Positions 50,274-58,104 of a DNA stretch of 64,000 nt are shown here, one piece after another (within the stretch, counting starts at the first letter, position 1; the number at the start of each line of letters is the position of its first letter). The translations under genes and the position numbers were made by a program. Below the pieces are notes generated by a model. The model was not told the origin of the DNA and did no database searches. It worked only from the letters and a program-made list of their open reading frames with translations. Source of the stretch: CAYWKU01 sp964459325 (GTDB taxonomy: Bacteria > RBG-13-61-14 > CAYWKU01); the NCBI GenBank assembly GCA_964459325.1, contig CAYWKU010000017.1, positions 7,282-71,281 of the forward strand, written 5' to 3'.

Positions 50274-51466
50274 TTTTTCAAAATTCCCAGGTTTTTCGCC
50301 GTTTTGGAGATTTTTTCCACGGCATAATCCAGCTGCCCTTTCTCATGAGTCGCCATGACGGTAATCCTCAACCTGCTGGCGCCGGCGGGAACGCTCGGGG
50401 GGCGAATGGCGGTGCAGTACACCCCCTCATCCAGAAGCCGGGAGGCGAATTCCAGGGCCGTTTCCTCATCCCCGACCAGCACCGGGACGATGGGAATTTC
50501 GCCCCGCTCCACCTCCAACCCCTCATTTTTCAGGCAATCCCGGAAATAGCAGGCGTTACGCTTCAACTCCTCCACCATCTCCGGCTCCGCCTCCAGCAAC
50601 TCTACCGCTGCCAGCGAAGCCGCCGCCACCGGCGGGGGCAGCGCGGTGGTATAAACGAAAGACCTGGCGACGTTGACCAACCAGTCAATAATTTCCTCCG
50701 AACCAACCACAAATGCGCCGAAGCTTCCCAGAGCCTTGCCGAGAGTACCCACTATTATGTCCACTTCATTCCCGAGGCCGAAATGAGCCGCCAATCCCCG
50801 CCCGCCGGGGCCGATGACACCCGTGGCGTGAGCTTCGTCGACCACCAGCAGCGCATCATGGCGCCGCTTCAGCTCCACCAGTCCGGGAAGGGGCGCTATG
50901 TCGCCGTCCATGCTGAAAATTCCGTCGGTAACTATAACCCTGCGGCCTTCGATGTCCTCCTCGCTCATAAGCCGCTCCAGCCTGTCCATGTCCATGTGCG
51001 GATATACCCGTATGGTTGCCCGGCTCAACCGGGCGCCGTCTATAATGCTGGCGTGATTCAGCCGGTCGCTGTAGATGACGTCGCCCTTGCCGGCTATCGA
51101 GCTGAGCACGCCCACGTTGGCCTGGTATCCGGAGTTGAAAAGGACACATGAAGGGGCTTTTTTGAAGGACGCCAGCCGCTCCTCAAGCTTGCGGTGGATG
51201 TCCATGGTGCCGCTTACGAGCCTCGATGCGCCGGAGCCTGCGCCGGAGGAGTAGGCCGCGCTCGAAGCCGCCTGAGCCAGGGCCGGGTGGTCGGCCAGGC
51301 CCAAGTAGTTGTTCGAGCACATCAGTATCGCCCGCCGCCCGTCAAGCTCCACAACCGGCCCCTGCGGCCCGCTGACCGCGCGGCAACGGCGGTACAGGTT
51401 GCGGCTTTTAAGCTCGTCGAGCTTTTCGCGGAATTTCTTTTTGTTTGGGCTGGCAGTAATTTTCAT
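50270..51466 (-). CDS. bioF: 8-amino-7-oxononanoate synthase
   Basis: A 398-residue alpha-oxoamine synthase joining pimeloyl thioester and alanine. Marks: MCSNNYLGLADHP, FNSGYQANVGVLSSIAGKGDVIYSDRLNHASIIDGARLS, VVDEAHATGVIGPGGRG, and the PLP Lys in GTLGKALGSFGAFVVGS. The start ATG at 51466 has AGGAAGAA upstream. A 139-bp gap with a two-hairpin repeat separates it from bioB. Confidence 0.96.
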   Translation of the reverse strand: MKITASPNKKKFREKLDELKSRNLYRRCRAVSGPQGPVVELDGRRAILMCSNNYLGLADHPALAQAASSAAYSSGAGSGASRLVSGTMDIHRKLEERLASFKKAPSCVLFNSGYQANVGVLSSIAGKGDVIYSDRLNHASIIDGARLSRATIRVYPHMDMDRLERLMSEEDIEGRRVIVTDGIFSMDGDIAPLPGLVELKRRHDALLVVDEAHATGVIGPGGRGLAAHFGLGNEVDIIVGTLGKALGSFGAFVVGSEEIIDWLVNVARSFVYTTALPPPVAAASLAAVELLEAEPEMVEELKRNACYFRDCLKNEGLEVERGEIPIVPVLVGDEETALEFASRLLDEGVYCTAIRPPSVPAGASRLRITVMATHEKGQLDYAVEKISKTAKNLGILKK

Positions 51467-51520
51467 GGAATGATTCTTCCTGAAGAGACCATCGAAAAGG
51501 CCTCAAATTTGATATTCAAT

Positions 51521-51601
51521 GGTAGGCGCGACACTTTTGTCGCGCATTACAAATTGTAGTGCCCGAAAATCAGAATGTGCGGCAGGAGTGACGCACCTAC
51601 C
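51521..51601. repeat. Two-hairpin intergenic repeat, family A, copy 2
   Basis: GGTAG, stem GCGCGACA (51526-51533), loop CTTT, stem TGTCGCGC, 31-base spacer, stem GTGCGGCA (51577-51584), loop GGAG, stem TGACGCAC with one mismatch, CTACC. It lies in the bioB-bioF gap, inside a transcribed operon, so it may also affect mRNA stability. Confidence 0.82.
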
Positions 51602-51605
51602 GTTT

Positions 51606-52583
51606 TTATACCTGCTGCACCCGAAGTCCGCAGTCCGCAACCATTTTTCCGTCCAGTTCGGCGTCCCTTCCGGGTGTGGTCAGGTAATCGCCTATCATCA
51701 ACCCGTTGGCGCCCGCGAACAGGGCCGAGCTTTGCAAATCCCTCATGTTGGCCTCCCTGCCTCCGCACAAAACGATGTCGGCTTCGGGCATTATCAGACG
51801 GGCAAGGGCCGTTATCTTCAGGCAATCGGTGGGAGTAAGCTCGGACTTGTCTTCGAGGGGAGTGCCGGGAATGGGCACTAAAAAATTCAAGGGCGCCGAG
51901 TCGGGAGCAAGCTCGGCGATGGAATACAAAAGCTCCAGCCGCTGCTCCCGGGTTTCACCCATCCCGAATATGCCCCCGCAACAGGTCTCCAGTCCCGCCG
52001 AGCGGGCTTTCTTGACGGTGTCCACGTCTTCCGAGAAGTCGTGAGTGGTACATACGCTGGAAAAGTAGCTGGGCGCGGTCTCGAGGTTATGGTGATAGCG
52101 AACCAGACCCGCATCCTTGAGCCTGCTCAATACGCCATCATCAAGCACGCCCAGCGAAGCGCACGGCCTGATGCCGGTGCTTTTTATCCTGCCCAGCCCG
52201 TCCAGAACCGTTCCCAGTTCCGAGTCTTCGTCCAGCGCGTACCCGCTGGTCACCAGGCAGAACCTCGTAGCGCCCGCGCTTCCGGCCCTCCCGGCGGCCT
52301 CCTCCATCTTTTCCGCCGGGATGAGGTCGTAGACCGGGGCGTCCGTGGTATAGTGAACCGACTGTGAGCAAAAGGCGCAATCCTCCGAGCATTTCCCGGA
52401 GCGGGCGTTTACTATGCCGCAGAAGAATATCTCCTCGCCCTTGCTCCTTATCCTGGCGCGGTTGGCGACGGCCAACAACTCCGGCAGCTCCGTAGCCCCG
52501 ATGGCCGCCGCTCGGCGGGCGGTCTCATAATCAATCGGTTCGCCGTCCTTTGCCGCTTGCCCTAATTTTTTCCAGAGTTCCAT
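51606..52583 (-). CDS. bioB: Biotin synthase
   Basis: A 325-residue radical SAM enzyme that inserts sulfur into dethiobiotin. Cluster motif SGKCSEDCAFC (Cys-x3-Cys-x2-Cys), then YHHNLETAPS and GGIFGMGETREQR; the later Cys (RPCASLG and VLCGGREANMRD region) bind the [2Fe-2S] donor cluster. ATG at 52583. A BirA operator and promoter lie just upstream (52593-52645). bioF, bioA and bioD follow. There is no bioC, bioH or bioW nearby. Confidence 0.97.
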   Translation of the reverse strand: MELWKKLGQAAKDGEPIDYETARRAAAIGATELPELLAVANRARIRSKGEEIFFCGIVNARSGKCSEDCAFCSQSVHYTTDAPVYDLIPAEKMEEAAGRAGSAGATRFCLVTSGYALDEDSELGTVLDGLGRIKSTGIRPCASLGVLDDGVLSRLKDAGLVRYHHNLETAPSYFSSVCTTHDFSEDVDTVKKARSAGLETCCGGIFGMGETREQRLELLYSIAELAPDSAPLNFLVPIPGTPLEDKSELTPTDCLKITALARLIMPEADIVLCGGREANMRDLQSSALFAGANGLMIGDYLTTPGRDAELDGKMVADCGLRVQQV

Positions 52584-52592
52584 AGTGGTAGT

Positions 52593-52620
52593 AGTTTAAC
52601 GTGGGGCGGCGTATTGTCAA
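52593..52620 (-). promoter_or_regulatory. Promoter of the bio operon
   Basis: On the minus strand: -35 TTGACA (52615-52620), a 16-bp spacer and -10 TAAACT (52593-52598), 4 of 6 to consensus. The -35 lies inside the BirA operator half-site, so repressor binding would block RNA polymerase. Confidence 0.55.
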
Positions 52621-52645
52621 CCAGGGGGCGAACATAGGTTTACAA
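52614..52645. promoter_or_regulatory. BirA biotin-repressor operator
   Basis: TTGTCAACC (52614-52622), 14 bases, GGTTTACAA (52637-52645). The known BirA site is TTGTAAACC, 14-16 bases, GGTTTACAA; only one base of 18 differs. It lies 31-62 bp ahead of bioB and overlaps its -35 box. A BirA with a DNA-binding domain is implied elsewhere in the genome. Confidence 0.85.
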
Positions 52646-52710
52646 TGGGGTTGGAATCACTTTATGGAGCGATATTGAGTGGAACTTTTTGTTCGAGGAG
52701 GATTGCCCGT

Positions 52711-53076
52711 TCAGGGATAGTCGTGACCGCCCAGTACGACGGGCACGCTCCAGCTTTCTTCGAACTTGGCCTTGATTGCATCCAGGTCCATCGGACAGGC
52801 GGCGGTGTTTTTGGCTTTCATGATGCAGGTGCTCAGGTGAAGGGCGTCAACGCTTCTGTCCAAGTCGTTCATGCACGTTCTCACCAGGCTTGCGCTGGGC
52901 ATTATCAGGCCGGGGCAATCTCCGCAGTGGGTCATGAAAATTACTTCGGGCGGTTCGTCGTAGCGGGAGAAATCTCCCTCCAGTCGGCTTATGGCTTTGA
53001 AACACTTGGCGCAACCGACGCATACTTCATCCTTGATTCGCTTGCAATAAAAAATGCCTATTTTCTGCTTGGCCAT
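52711..53076 (-). CDS. CGGC domain protein
   Basis: A 121-residue Cys-rich protein: CVGCAKCFKAI, MTHCGDCPGLIMPSASLV (the CGGC-like box, with Asp for the third residue) and CPMDLDAIKAKF. The family is of unknown function and common in anaerobic or metabolically flexible bacteria; the cysteines suggest metal or Fe-S binding. Start ATG at 53076 with AAGGAGAT upstream. It stands alone on the minus strand downstream of the bio operon's promoter region. Confidence 0.85.
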   Translation of the reverse strand: MAKQKIGIFYCKRIKDEVCVGCAKCFKAISRLEGDFSRYDEPPEVIFMTHCGDCPGLIMPSASLVRTCMNDLDRSVDALHLSTCIMKAKNTAACPMDLDAIKAKFEESWSVPVVLGGHDYP

Positions 53077-53218
53077 GGCCTTATCTCCTTTTTACCCCAT
53101 TTCTTATAGAATACATACCCAGTCACCGGTGTCAACGAACGGGTAGTGAAAATACCGCTTAATTGCCCTTTTATGAAGCAATTGTTGTTGCATACCGTGC
53201 GCAACATACCCGGTTGTC

Positions 53219-53247
53219 TTGACTACCCTTTTATATTGTGGTATTTG
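53219..53247 (+). promoter_or_regulatory. Possible promoter for the MshEN/OmpA genes
   Basis: TTGACT (53219-53224), 17-bp spacer, TATTTG (53242-53247). The -35 is close to consensus; the -10 matches only its first three bases. It would start near 53254, about 80 bp before the coding start at 53333. Confidence 0.4.
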
Positions 53248-53332
53248 TATATGATGAGGGTTTTGGGTGTTTGTCCGACAAAAAAAGCGTTTGAAAGGAC
53301 AGACAAAAAGAAAACAAGAGGTTAAGTCGGAG

Positions 53333-53917
53333 ATGCAAGACGTCCCACAATGCAGAGAATGCGGAAAACCGAAACAGGAAGTGGGGGTACTTATCCCCTA
53401 CAAGGGCAAGTACTTGTGCGACCTCTGCATTATAGAAAATAATAATCGAATTCTCGCCGAGCTCGGTGAAGACGATGAAGAGGTCACGCCCCTGGAGGAT
53501 GAGCTCAAAGACACTCCGAACATAAGCTTGGAGGGGGATTCCGAAGAAGGCGAGGCCGAAGATGAAGAGGACGCGGAATGGAGTCCCATGACTTCCCTGG
53601 ACGAAGACTCTCTGGATTACATCTTCCGCAAATCCGGCCGCCACAAGGATGGCGGCATAGAACAGAAGGACCTCAAAGACGAACGGATAGACCCCGATGC
53701 CGTAGCGCTGCTGCCCCGGGCGGTGGCGGAACAATTTTGCCTGATTCCCCTCAGAAGAGAGGGTAAGGACCTGGTGGTGGCCTTTAGCGACCCGTCCGAT
53801 GAAGAGGCTTTGCAGGAAGTGAAGTACTTCACCGGGATGGACGTCAACGTAGTCGCCGCGGACCCCGAGCAGATTGAAGACGCCATCAGCAAATATTACG
53901 AAAACCAGGAGGCGTGA
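53333..53917 (+). CDS. Zinc-ribbon plus MshEN domain protein
   Basis: A protein of about 194 residues from the ATG at 53333; the frame extends 22 codons upstream from a GTG. Residues 5-40 form a zinc-ribbon-like region with CRECGK and CDLCII. A very acidic linker follows (about 55-85), then a C-terminal MshEN/GspE-N domain (IDPDAVALLPRAVAEQFCLIPLRREGKDLVVAFSDPSDEEALQEVKYFTGMDVNVVAAD). MshEN domains usually head the secretion ATPase GspE/PilB and bind c-di-GMP; here no ATPase follows. It overlaps the start of the OmpA-like gene, so co-translation is likely. Confidence 0.82.
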   Translation: MQDVPQCRECGKPKQEVGVLIPYKGKYLCDLCIIENNNRILAELGEDDEEVTPLEDELKDTPNISLEGDSEEGEAEDEEDAEWSPMTSLDEDSLDYIFRKSGRHKDGGIEQKDLKDERIDPDAVALLPRAVAEQFCLIPLRREGKDLVVAFSDPSDEEALQEVKYFTGMDVNVVAADPEQIEDAISKYYENQEA

Positions 53918-55647
53918 TGGGAACGCTTAAAAAGGCAGCGGCGACGGTCGGGATAGCGGGACTTTGCCTTTTCATAACTTTATCCGCCGGAATTTCCCAG
54001 GACCTGGAAATACCCGGAGCCCGGAACCTCAGCAACGTAAATTCCCCCCAGAAGGACTATGCCCCCGTTATCAGCGCGGACGGCAACACCCTTTATTTCA
54101 CTTCCAACCGACCCGGAGGCCGTGGCGAAACCGACTTCTGGTACAGCAACAGGTCAGGTTCTTCGTGGGGCTCACCCATGAACCTGGGCCCTCCCATCAA
54201 CACTCACCTTCCCGAAGGCACATGCACCATTACGCCGAGTCAGACAATGGTCATCTTCGCCATCTGCGACGAACCCGGGACGCCGGAAAACAAGCGAAAA
54301 GGTTACGGAAGTTGCGATTTGTACTGGTCTCACCTCAGCGGAAATAGCTGGAGTAAACCGGTGAATATGGGAAAACCCATCAACACCAAGTTCTGGGACT
54401 CCAGGCCCAGCATAGCCGCCGACGGGAAAACGCTTTACTTTGCCAGCGAAAGGCCGGTGGGGCTGCCCAAGAGCTACTTTAAGTATCTTGACGGGGATTA
54501 TCCCAGTAAGTGGCCGGAAAGTTATCAGAAATTTTATCAAAACCACGACATTTACCGGGCCGTGCGCAGCGGGGACAGTTGGGGCGAGCCCAAGCGCCTG
54601 GGAAGCGCCGTGAACACATCCTCCGCCGACACCTCGCCTTTCATGCACGCCGACGGGGTGAGCCTGTATTTCAGCTCCAAAGGCCGCGGAGGTCGCGGCG
54701 GGCTGGACATTTTCAGGGCCACCTTGCAGGATGACGGCGCCTTCGCCAAGACCATCAACCTTGGTTCCTACGACCCGGGACGCACAATTAACACCAAGGG
54801 CGACGATTACTTCTTCACCATCCCCGCCTCGGGCGACGTGGGCTACCTGTCGGCCCGGGGCCGTTCCGGAGGCAAGGGGGATTTCGACATATACAAGGTG
54901 CCGCTGCCATACGAGTTGAGACCCAAGAAAATCACCACCCTGTCCGGTGTGGTGTACAACGTGAAAACCGTCGGCAAATCGGGCGCTTCGACTTCCGTCT
55001 ATCACCAGGACAAAGTCTCCGGGGACAGGGACAAGGTGAGAGCCAACCCCATCGGAAGAAGCGCGGAGATTAAACTGGTGGACTTCTCTTCCGGTGAAGT
55101 CGTAAAGCGGGACAAATCTCATCCGAAAACCGGAAAATATACGGCGGTTATCGACCCCGACCGCAAATACGTCCTGACCGTAAAGGCCAAATGCTTCTTT
55201 CCCTACGAGAAAAACTTCAATATACCCCGGGAAAAGGCGGGAGAAAACCTGCGGCTGGACATCCCGCTCAAGCCGATGGTTCCCGGCGAAGGGGTCGTAT
55301 TGCCGAATATCTTCTTTGAGTTCGACAAGGCCACGCTCAAATCGGAAAGCTATCCCGCTCTTAACCGGGTGGTGGCGCTCATGGAGGAATATCCGAAGAT
55401 TAAGGTCGAGCTGGGGGGCCACACCGACTGCGTGGGAAGCGACTCCTACAATCAGAAGCTCAGCGAAGAGCGCGCCGAAGCGTGCAGGCAGTACCTTATC
55501 AAACAAGGCATAAGTTCCGACAGGATTAAGGCCAAGGGTTACGGTGAAACCCAGCCCATAGACCCCAACTGCGACCCGAAAAAGGGCAATCAGAGAAACC
55601 GTCGGACGGAGTTTAAAATTCTGCACGGGGGGTTGGATTGCGATTGA
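53917..55647 (+). CDS. OmpA-family protein with PD40 repeats
   Basis: A 576-residue exported protein. The ATG at 53917 is used (AGGAGG four bases before it), giving a signal peptide (ATVGIAGLCLFITLSAGISQ). Residues about 45-330 contain four PD40/WD40-like beta-propeller blades (YAPVISADGNTLYFTSNRPGG, SRPSIAADGKTLYFASERP, TSPFMHADGVSLYFSSKGRGG). The C-terminal OmpA domain, NIFFEFDKATLKSESYPALNRV to GYGETQPIDPNCDPKKGNQRNRRTEF, binds peptidoglycan. PEGA lipoproteins follow, so this appears to be an envelope-structure group. Confidence 0.92.
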   Translation: MGTLKKAAATVGIAGLCLFITLSAGISQDLEIPGARNLSNVNSPQKDYAPVISADGNTLYFTSNRPGGRGETDFWYSNRSGSSWGSPMNLGPPINTHLPEGTCTITPSQTMVIFAICDEPGTPENKRKGYGSCDLYWSHLSGNSWSKPVNMGKPINTKFWDSRPSIAADGKTLYFASERPVGLPKSYFKYLDGDYPSKWPESYQKFYQNHDIYRAVRSGDSWGEPKRLGSAVNTSSADTSPFMHADGVSLYFSSKGRGGRGGLDIFRATLQDDGAFAKTINLGSYDPGRTINTKGDDYFFTIPASGDVGYLSARGRSGGKGDFDIYKVPLPYELRPKKITTLSGVVYNVKTVGKSGASTSVYHQDKVSGDRDKVRANPIGRSAEIKLVDFSSGEVVKRDKSHPKTGKYTAVIDPDRKYVLTVKAKCFFPYEKNFNIPREKAGENLRLDIPLKPMVPGEGVVLPNIFFEFDKATLKSESYPALNRVVALMEEYPKIKVELGGHTDCVGSDSYNQKLSEERAEACRQYLIKQGISSDRIKAKGYGETQPIDPNCDPKKGNQRNRRTEFKILHGGLDCD

Positions 55648-55648
55648 G

Positions 55649-55678
55649 TTGACACCGTAAAAAGCCCTGTGTTAAAAT
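55649..55678 (+). promoter_or_regulatory. Promoter of the PEGA lipoprotein genes
   Basis: TTGACA (55649-55654), 18-bp spacer, TAAAAT (55673-55678), beginning one base after the OmpA stop codon. It suggests the three PEGA genes can be transcribed separately from the OmpA gene. Confidence 0.6.
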
Positions 55679-55714
55679 ACAATTAAATTAATCCAAGAAA
55701 AACGGGGGAATATC

Positions 55715-56083
55715 ATGAAGTTGAAGCATATTGTCACTTTCGGAGTGGTGGTGATTTTCGCCGCGGCATTAACCCTGGGTTGCGTATCGAAAAAGCGTTT
55801 TACCAAAGAGTTTTCAATCAGCTCCAATCCGTCGGGGGCCAAGGTTCTGGTTGACGGAGCGCCCGTAGGCAACACGCCGACGAACGCGAGGATGGAGTTC
55901 GAGCTGAACCTGGATTATCCCGACCAGGGCCTGATAAGGCACGAAGTTACCGTCAAGAAAGAGGGCTATATAACCCAGAAAAAGAGCGTGTACCACAATG
56001 ACCCGCCGCGAGTGCACTTCGAACTCGATAAGAAAGAAGAAGAAAAAAAGGAGGCTCCGGCGCCGCCACCCCGGCAGCCGTAA
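55715..56083 (+). CDS. PEGA domain lipoprotein 1
   Basis: A 122-residue lipoprotein: signal with lipobox LTLGC (Cys23). One PEGA-type beta domain (ISSNPSGAKVLVDGAPVGNTPTNARMEF and HEVTVKKEGYITQKKSVYH) is followed by a Lys/Glu-rich and Pro-rich tail. ATG at 55715 with GGGGGAA upstream. It is the first of three tandem related genes and is preceded by a promoter at 55649-55678. The name PEGA describes the P-x-G-A loop (PSGA here). Role unknown; probably envelope. Confidence 0.9.
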   Translation: MKLKHIVTFGVVVIFAAALTLGCVSKKRFTKEFSISSNPSGAKVLVDGAPVGNTPTNARMEFELNLDYPDQGLIRHEVTVKKEGYITQKKSVYHNDPPRVHFELDKKEEEKKEAPAPPPRQP

Positions 56084-56100
56084 ATACTTTTCAAGGAGTG

Positions 56101-56412
56101 ATGACGGTGAACAAAAAAACCATAATCACGGTAATTATCGCCGCGGCCATGGCAATGGCATTCATCGCCTGCCGGGCGAACAAGACCAAGCAGGTGATAA
56201 TAAACTCCGAACCGCAAGGGGCAACCGTTTTCATAAACCAGGAAGTGGTTGGACAGACTCCCGTTAAAAAGGAGTTGACTTTCGAAAATCCCGAAAGCGA
56301 GAGACACGTGATTATCCTCAGAAAAGACGGCTACAGACCCCAGCGAAGATATTTTTATTTCCAGGACAATTCCAATATTCTTTTTCAACTGGAAAAAAGG
56401 GGCGGGGAATAA
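56101..56412 (+). CDS. PEGA domain lipoprotein 2
   Basis: A lipoprotein of about 103 residues with signal ITVIIAAAMAMAFIAC (lipobox FIAC). The PEGA core SEPQGATVFINQEVVGQTPVKKELTF is as in its neighbours. Starts possible at GTG 56098, ATG 56101 and GTG 56107; AAGGAG at 56093-56098 is best spaced for 56107. No Pro-rich tail. Lies 17 bp after copy 1. Confidence 0.88.
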   Translation: MTVNKKTIITVIIAAAMAMAFIACRANKTKQVIINSEPQGATVFINQEVVGQTPVKKELTFENPESERHVIILRKDGYRPQRRYFYFQDNSNILFQLEKRGGE

Positions 56413-56434
56413 CTTAACTCAAAAGGAGAAGGTA

Positions 56435-56815
56435 ATGGCAAAAAAACTAACGGTCGCAGCTGTAATTGCCATTTTCGCGATAATTGCGGCGGCGTGTTCC
56501 AATCCCGAGTTGCAGCTTAACGTAACCTCCGAACCTTCGGGGGCATCCGTTTACATTGATAAAGCAAAGGTGGGAGATACTCCCCTCCGCCACAATATCG
56601 TGTTTGAAAAAACGCCACAGGGAAACTGGGAAAAGAAAGTCATCGAAATCAGAAAAGAGTGCTACAAAAGCGAATACATGTTCTTCAAAATTGACGACAG
56701 CCCCAATTTGAACTTCGTGCTGGAGCCGAAAGACACTCCCGAGTGCAACAAGCCGCCCGAACCTCCTCCTCCGCCCGAGCCGCCGAAACCGCCGCCACCC
56801 CCCAGAACACCGTAA
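56435..56815 (+). CDS. PEGA domain lipoprotein 3
   Basis: A 126-residue lipoprotein with signal VIAIFAIIAAAC (lipobox AAAC). PEGA core SEPSGASVYIDKAKVGDTPLRHNIVF, then KVIEIRKECYKSEYMFFKIDD, and a Pro-rich tail (KPPEPPPPPEPPKPPPPP) that could span or grip the cell wall. AAGGAGAAGG upstream. It is followed by a terminator. The three copies differ enough in sequence to be old duplications. Confidence 0.9.
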   Translation: MAKKLTVAAVIAIFAIIAAACSNPELQLNVTSEPSGASVYIDKAKVGDTPLRHNIVFEKTPQGNWEKKVIEIRKECYKSEYMFFKIDDSPNLNFVLEPKDTPECNKPPEPPPPPEPPKPPPPPRTP

Positions 56816-56827
56816 GGAGATACCATC

Positions 56828-56860
56828 AACCCCCGAAACAGCTTTCGGGGGTTTTATTTT
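56828..56860 (+). terminator. Rho-independent terminator after the PEGA genes
   Basis: AACCCCCGAAA, four-base loop (CAGC), TTTCGGGGGTT, then TTATTTT. It lies 13 bp past the last PEGA gene stop. Confidence 0.85.
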
Positions 56861-56875
56861 ACTTAACGGGGCATC

Positions 56876-56946
56876 GCAGGCCCGGCACTCTTGCCGGGCG
56901 TCCCGGTGGCTCTCATTGAATGGGCGACAGGAGTGTCGCCCCTACC
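56876..56946. repeat. Two-hairpin intergenic repeat, family A, copy 3
   Basis: Stem GCCCGGCA (56880-56887), loop CTCT, stem TGCCGGGC, 22-base spacer, stem GGGCGACA (56922-56929), loop GGAG, stem TGTCGCCC, CTACC. The first stem here equals the second stem of copy 1. The upstream flank is GCAG in place of GGTAG. It lies between the convergent PEGA and folP genes. Confidence 0.83.
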
Positions 56947-56955
56947 GCCGGGGAT

Positions 56956-58059
56956 TTATTCGAAAGGCAAGGCCGTATGGATGGCCCATGCCAGGTCAAG
57001 GGCGCGGCGGTGGGGTTTTAAATCGTGAACCCTGAACATGACGGCGCCCGCCGCCAGGGCCATGACGCAGGCGGCGATGGTGCCTTCGAGCCTTTCATCC
57101 GGCCCCAAATCGAGCACGGCGCCGATAAACCTCTTTCGGGAAGGCCCAACCATCACCGGTCGCCCGGAGCCTCTGAGAGCGTGCAAACCCTTTAAAATTC
57201 CCAGGTTATGGTCAAGAGTCTTTCCGAAGCCGATACCCGGGTCAAGGACTATGGAATCGCGCGACAGGCTGTGTTCGCCGGCCACCTCAACCGCACCCTC
57301 CAAATCATCCGCTATCTCGGGCCATAAATCGTCGTAATGAGGGTCTTTTTGCATATCGCCGGGAGTACCGCGAATATGGTTGATTATCAGGAAAGCTCCC
57401 GACTCCGCAGCCACACCCGCCAGCGCGGGGTCGTAGGTAAGCATGGTGGCGTCGTTAATTATGCGGGCCCCTGCTTCCACGGCCTTCTGAGCGACCTTCG
57501 GCTTGCGGGTGTCGATACTTATGGGAACCTCGACCTGCTCCGCCAAACCCTCTATTACCGGCAGTACCCTATTGCACTCCTCGTCGAACGGCGCCGGCTC
57601 CGCCCCGGGCCGGGTGGATTCGCCGCCGATATCCAGCATGTCCGCGCCTTCCCGCGCAAGCTGCAACCCCTGTGCGACAGCTTTGTCCGTCTCCAGGAAC
57701 CTTCCTCCGTCGCTAAAGGAATCGGGGGTAACGTTTACCACACCCATTATCAACGGCTTATGCCCGACTTCGAGAGCGCCGCCGCCTGCCAACGGCAACT
57801 TCCATTCACTCTCGGCGGCGCCTTCGACACAACGGTCTATGACCATTGCCGCCCGGCGGGTGCTTTCTATCTCGGACATGCGCTGCACCAGCCTTCGGAA
57901 CCGCGTCGGAGAGCCTTCCGTCAAATCGATAACCCCGTCCCGAATCGGGATTTCCAGACCGCCCGCTTGTTTCCACATGACGGCAACCGATTCGCGAAAG
58001 TTTTCATCCAGGTCGTACAGCCGGATTCTGTCGCTGGACAGGTAATACGCCCTAACCAT
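56956..58059 (-). CDS. folP: Dihydropteroate synthase with N-terminal extension
   Basis: FolP joins p-aminobenzoate to the pterin in folate synthesis. 367 residues against about 270-290 for most bacterial forms: about 100 N-terminal residues precede IMGVVNVTPDSFSDGGRF. The TIM barrel is complete: GADMLDIGGESTRPGAEP, SIDTRKPKVAQKAVEAG, INDATML and RPVMVGPSRKRFIG. The extension (AYYLSSDRIRLYDLDENFRE...) is seen in related bacteria but its role is unclear. Runs away from the PEGA genes; ftsH lies 45 bp upstream on the same strand. Confidence 0.95.
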   Translation of the reverse strand: MVRAYYLSSDRIRLYDLDENFRESVAVMWKQAGGLEIPIRDGVIDLTEGSPTRFRRLVQRMSEIESTRRAAMVIDRCVEGAAESEWKLPLAGGGALEVGHKPLIMGVVNVTPDSFSDGGRFLETDKAVAQGLQLAREGADMLDIGGESTRPGAEPAPFDEECNRVLPVIEGLAEQVEVPISIDTRKPKVAQKAVEAGARIINDATMLTYDPALAGVAAESGAFLIINHIRGTPGDMQKDPHYDDLWPEIADDLEGAVEVAGEHSLSRDSIVLDPGIGFGKTLDHNLGILKGLHALRGSGRPVMVGPSRKRFIGAVLDLGPDERLEGTIAACVMALAAGAVMFRVHDLKPHRRALDLAWAIHTALPFE

Positions 58060-58104
58060 AAGGGGGGATTATATAAAATTTCTCGCAGCTTTTACAAGGC
58101 CGGG

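Noticed and set aside
54172..55626. Open frame of 484 codons opposite the OmpA/PD40 gene
   Set aside because: No domain recognised; coding evidence is on the plus strand only.
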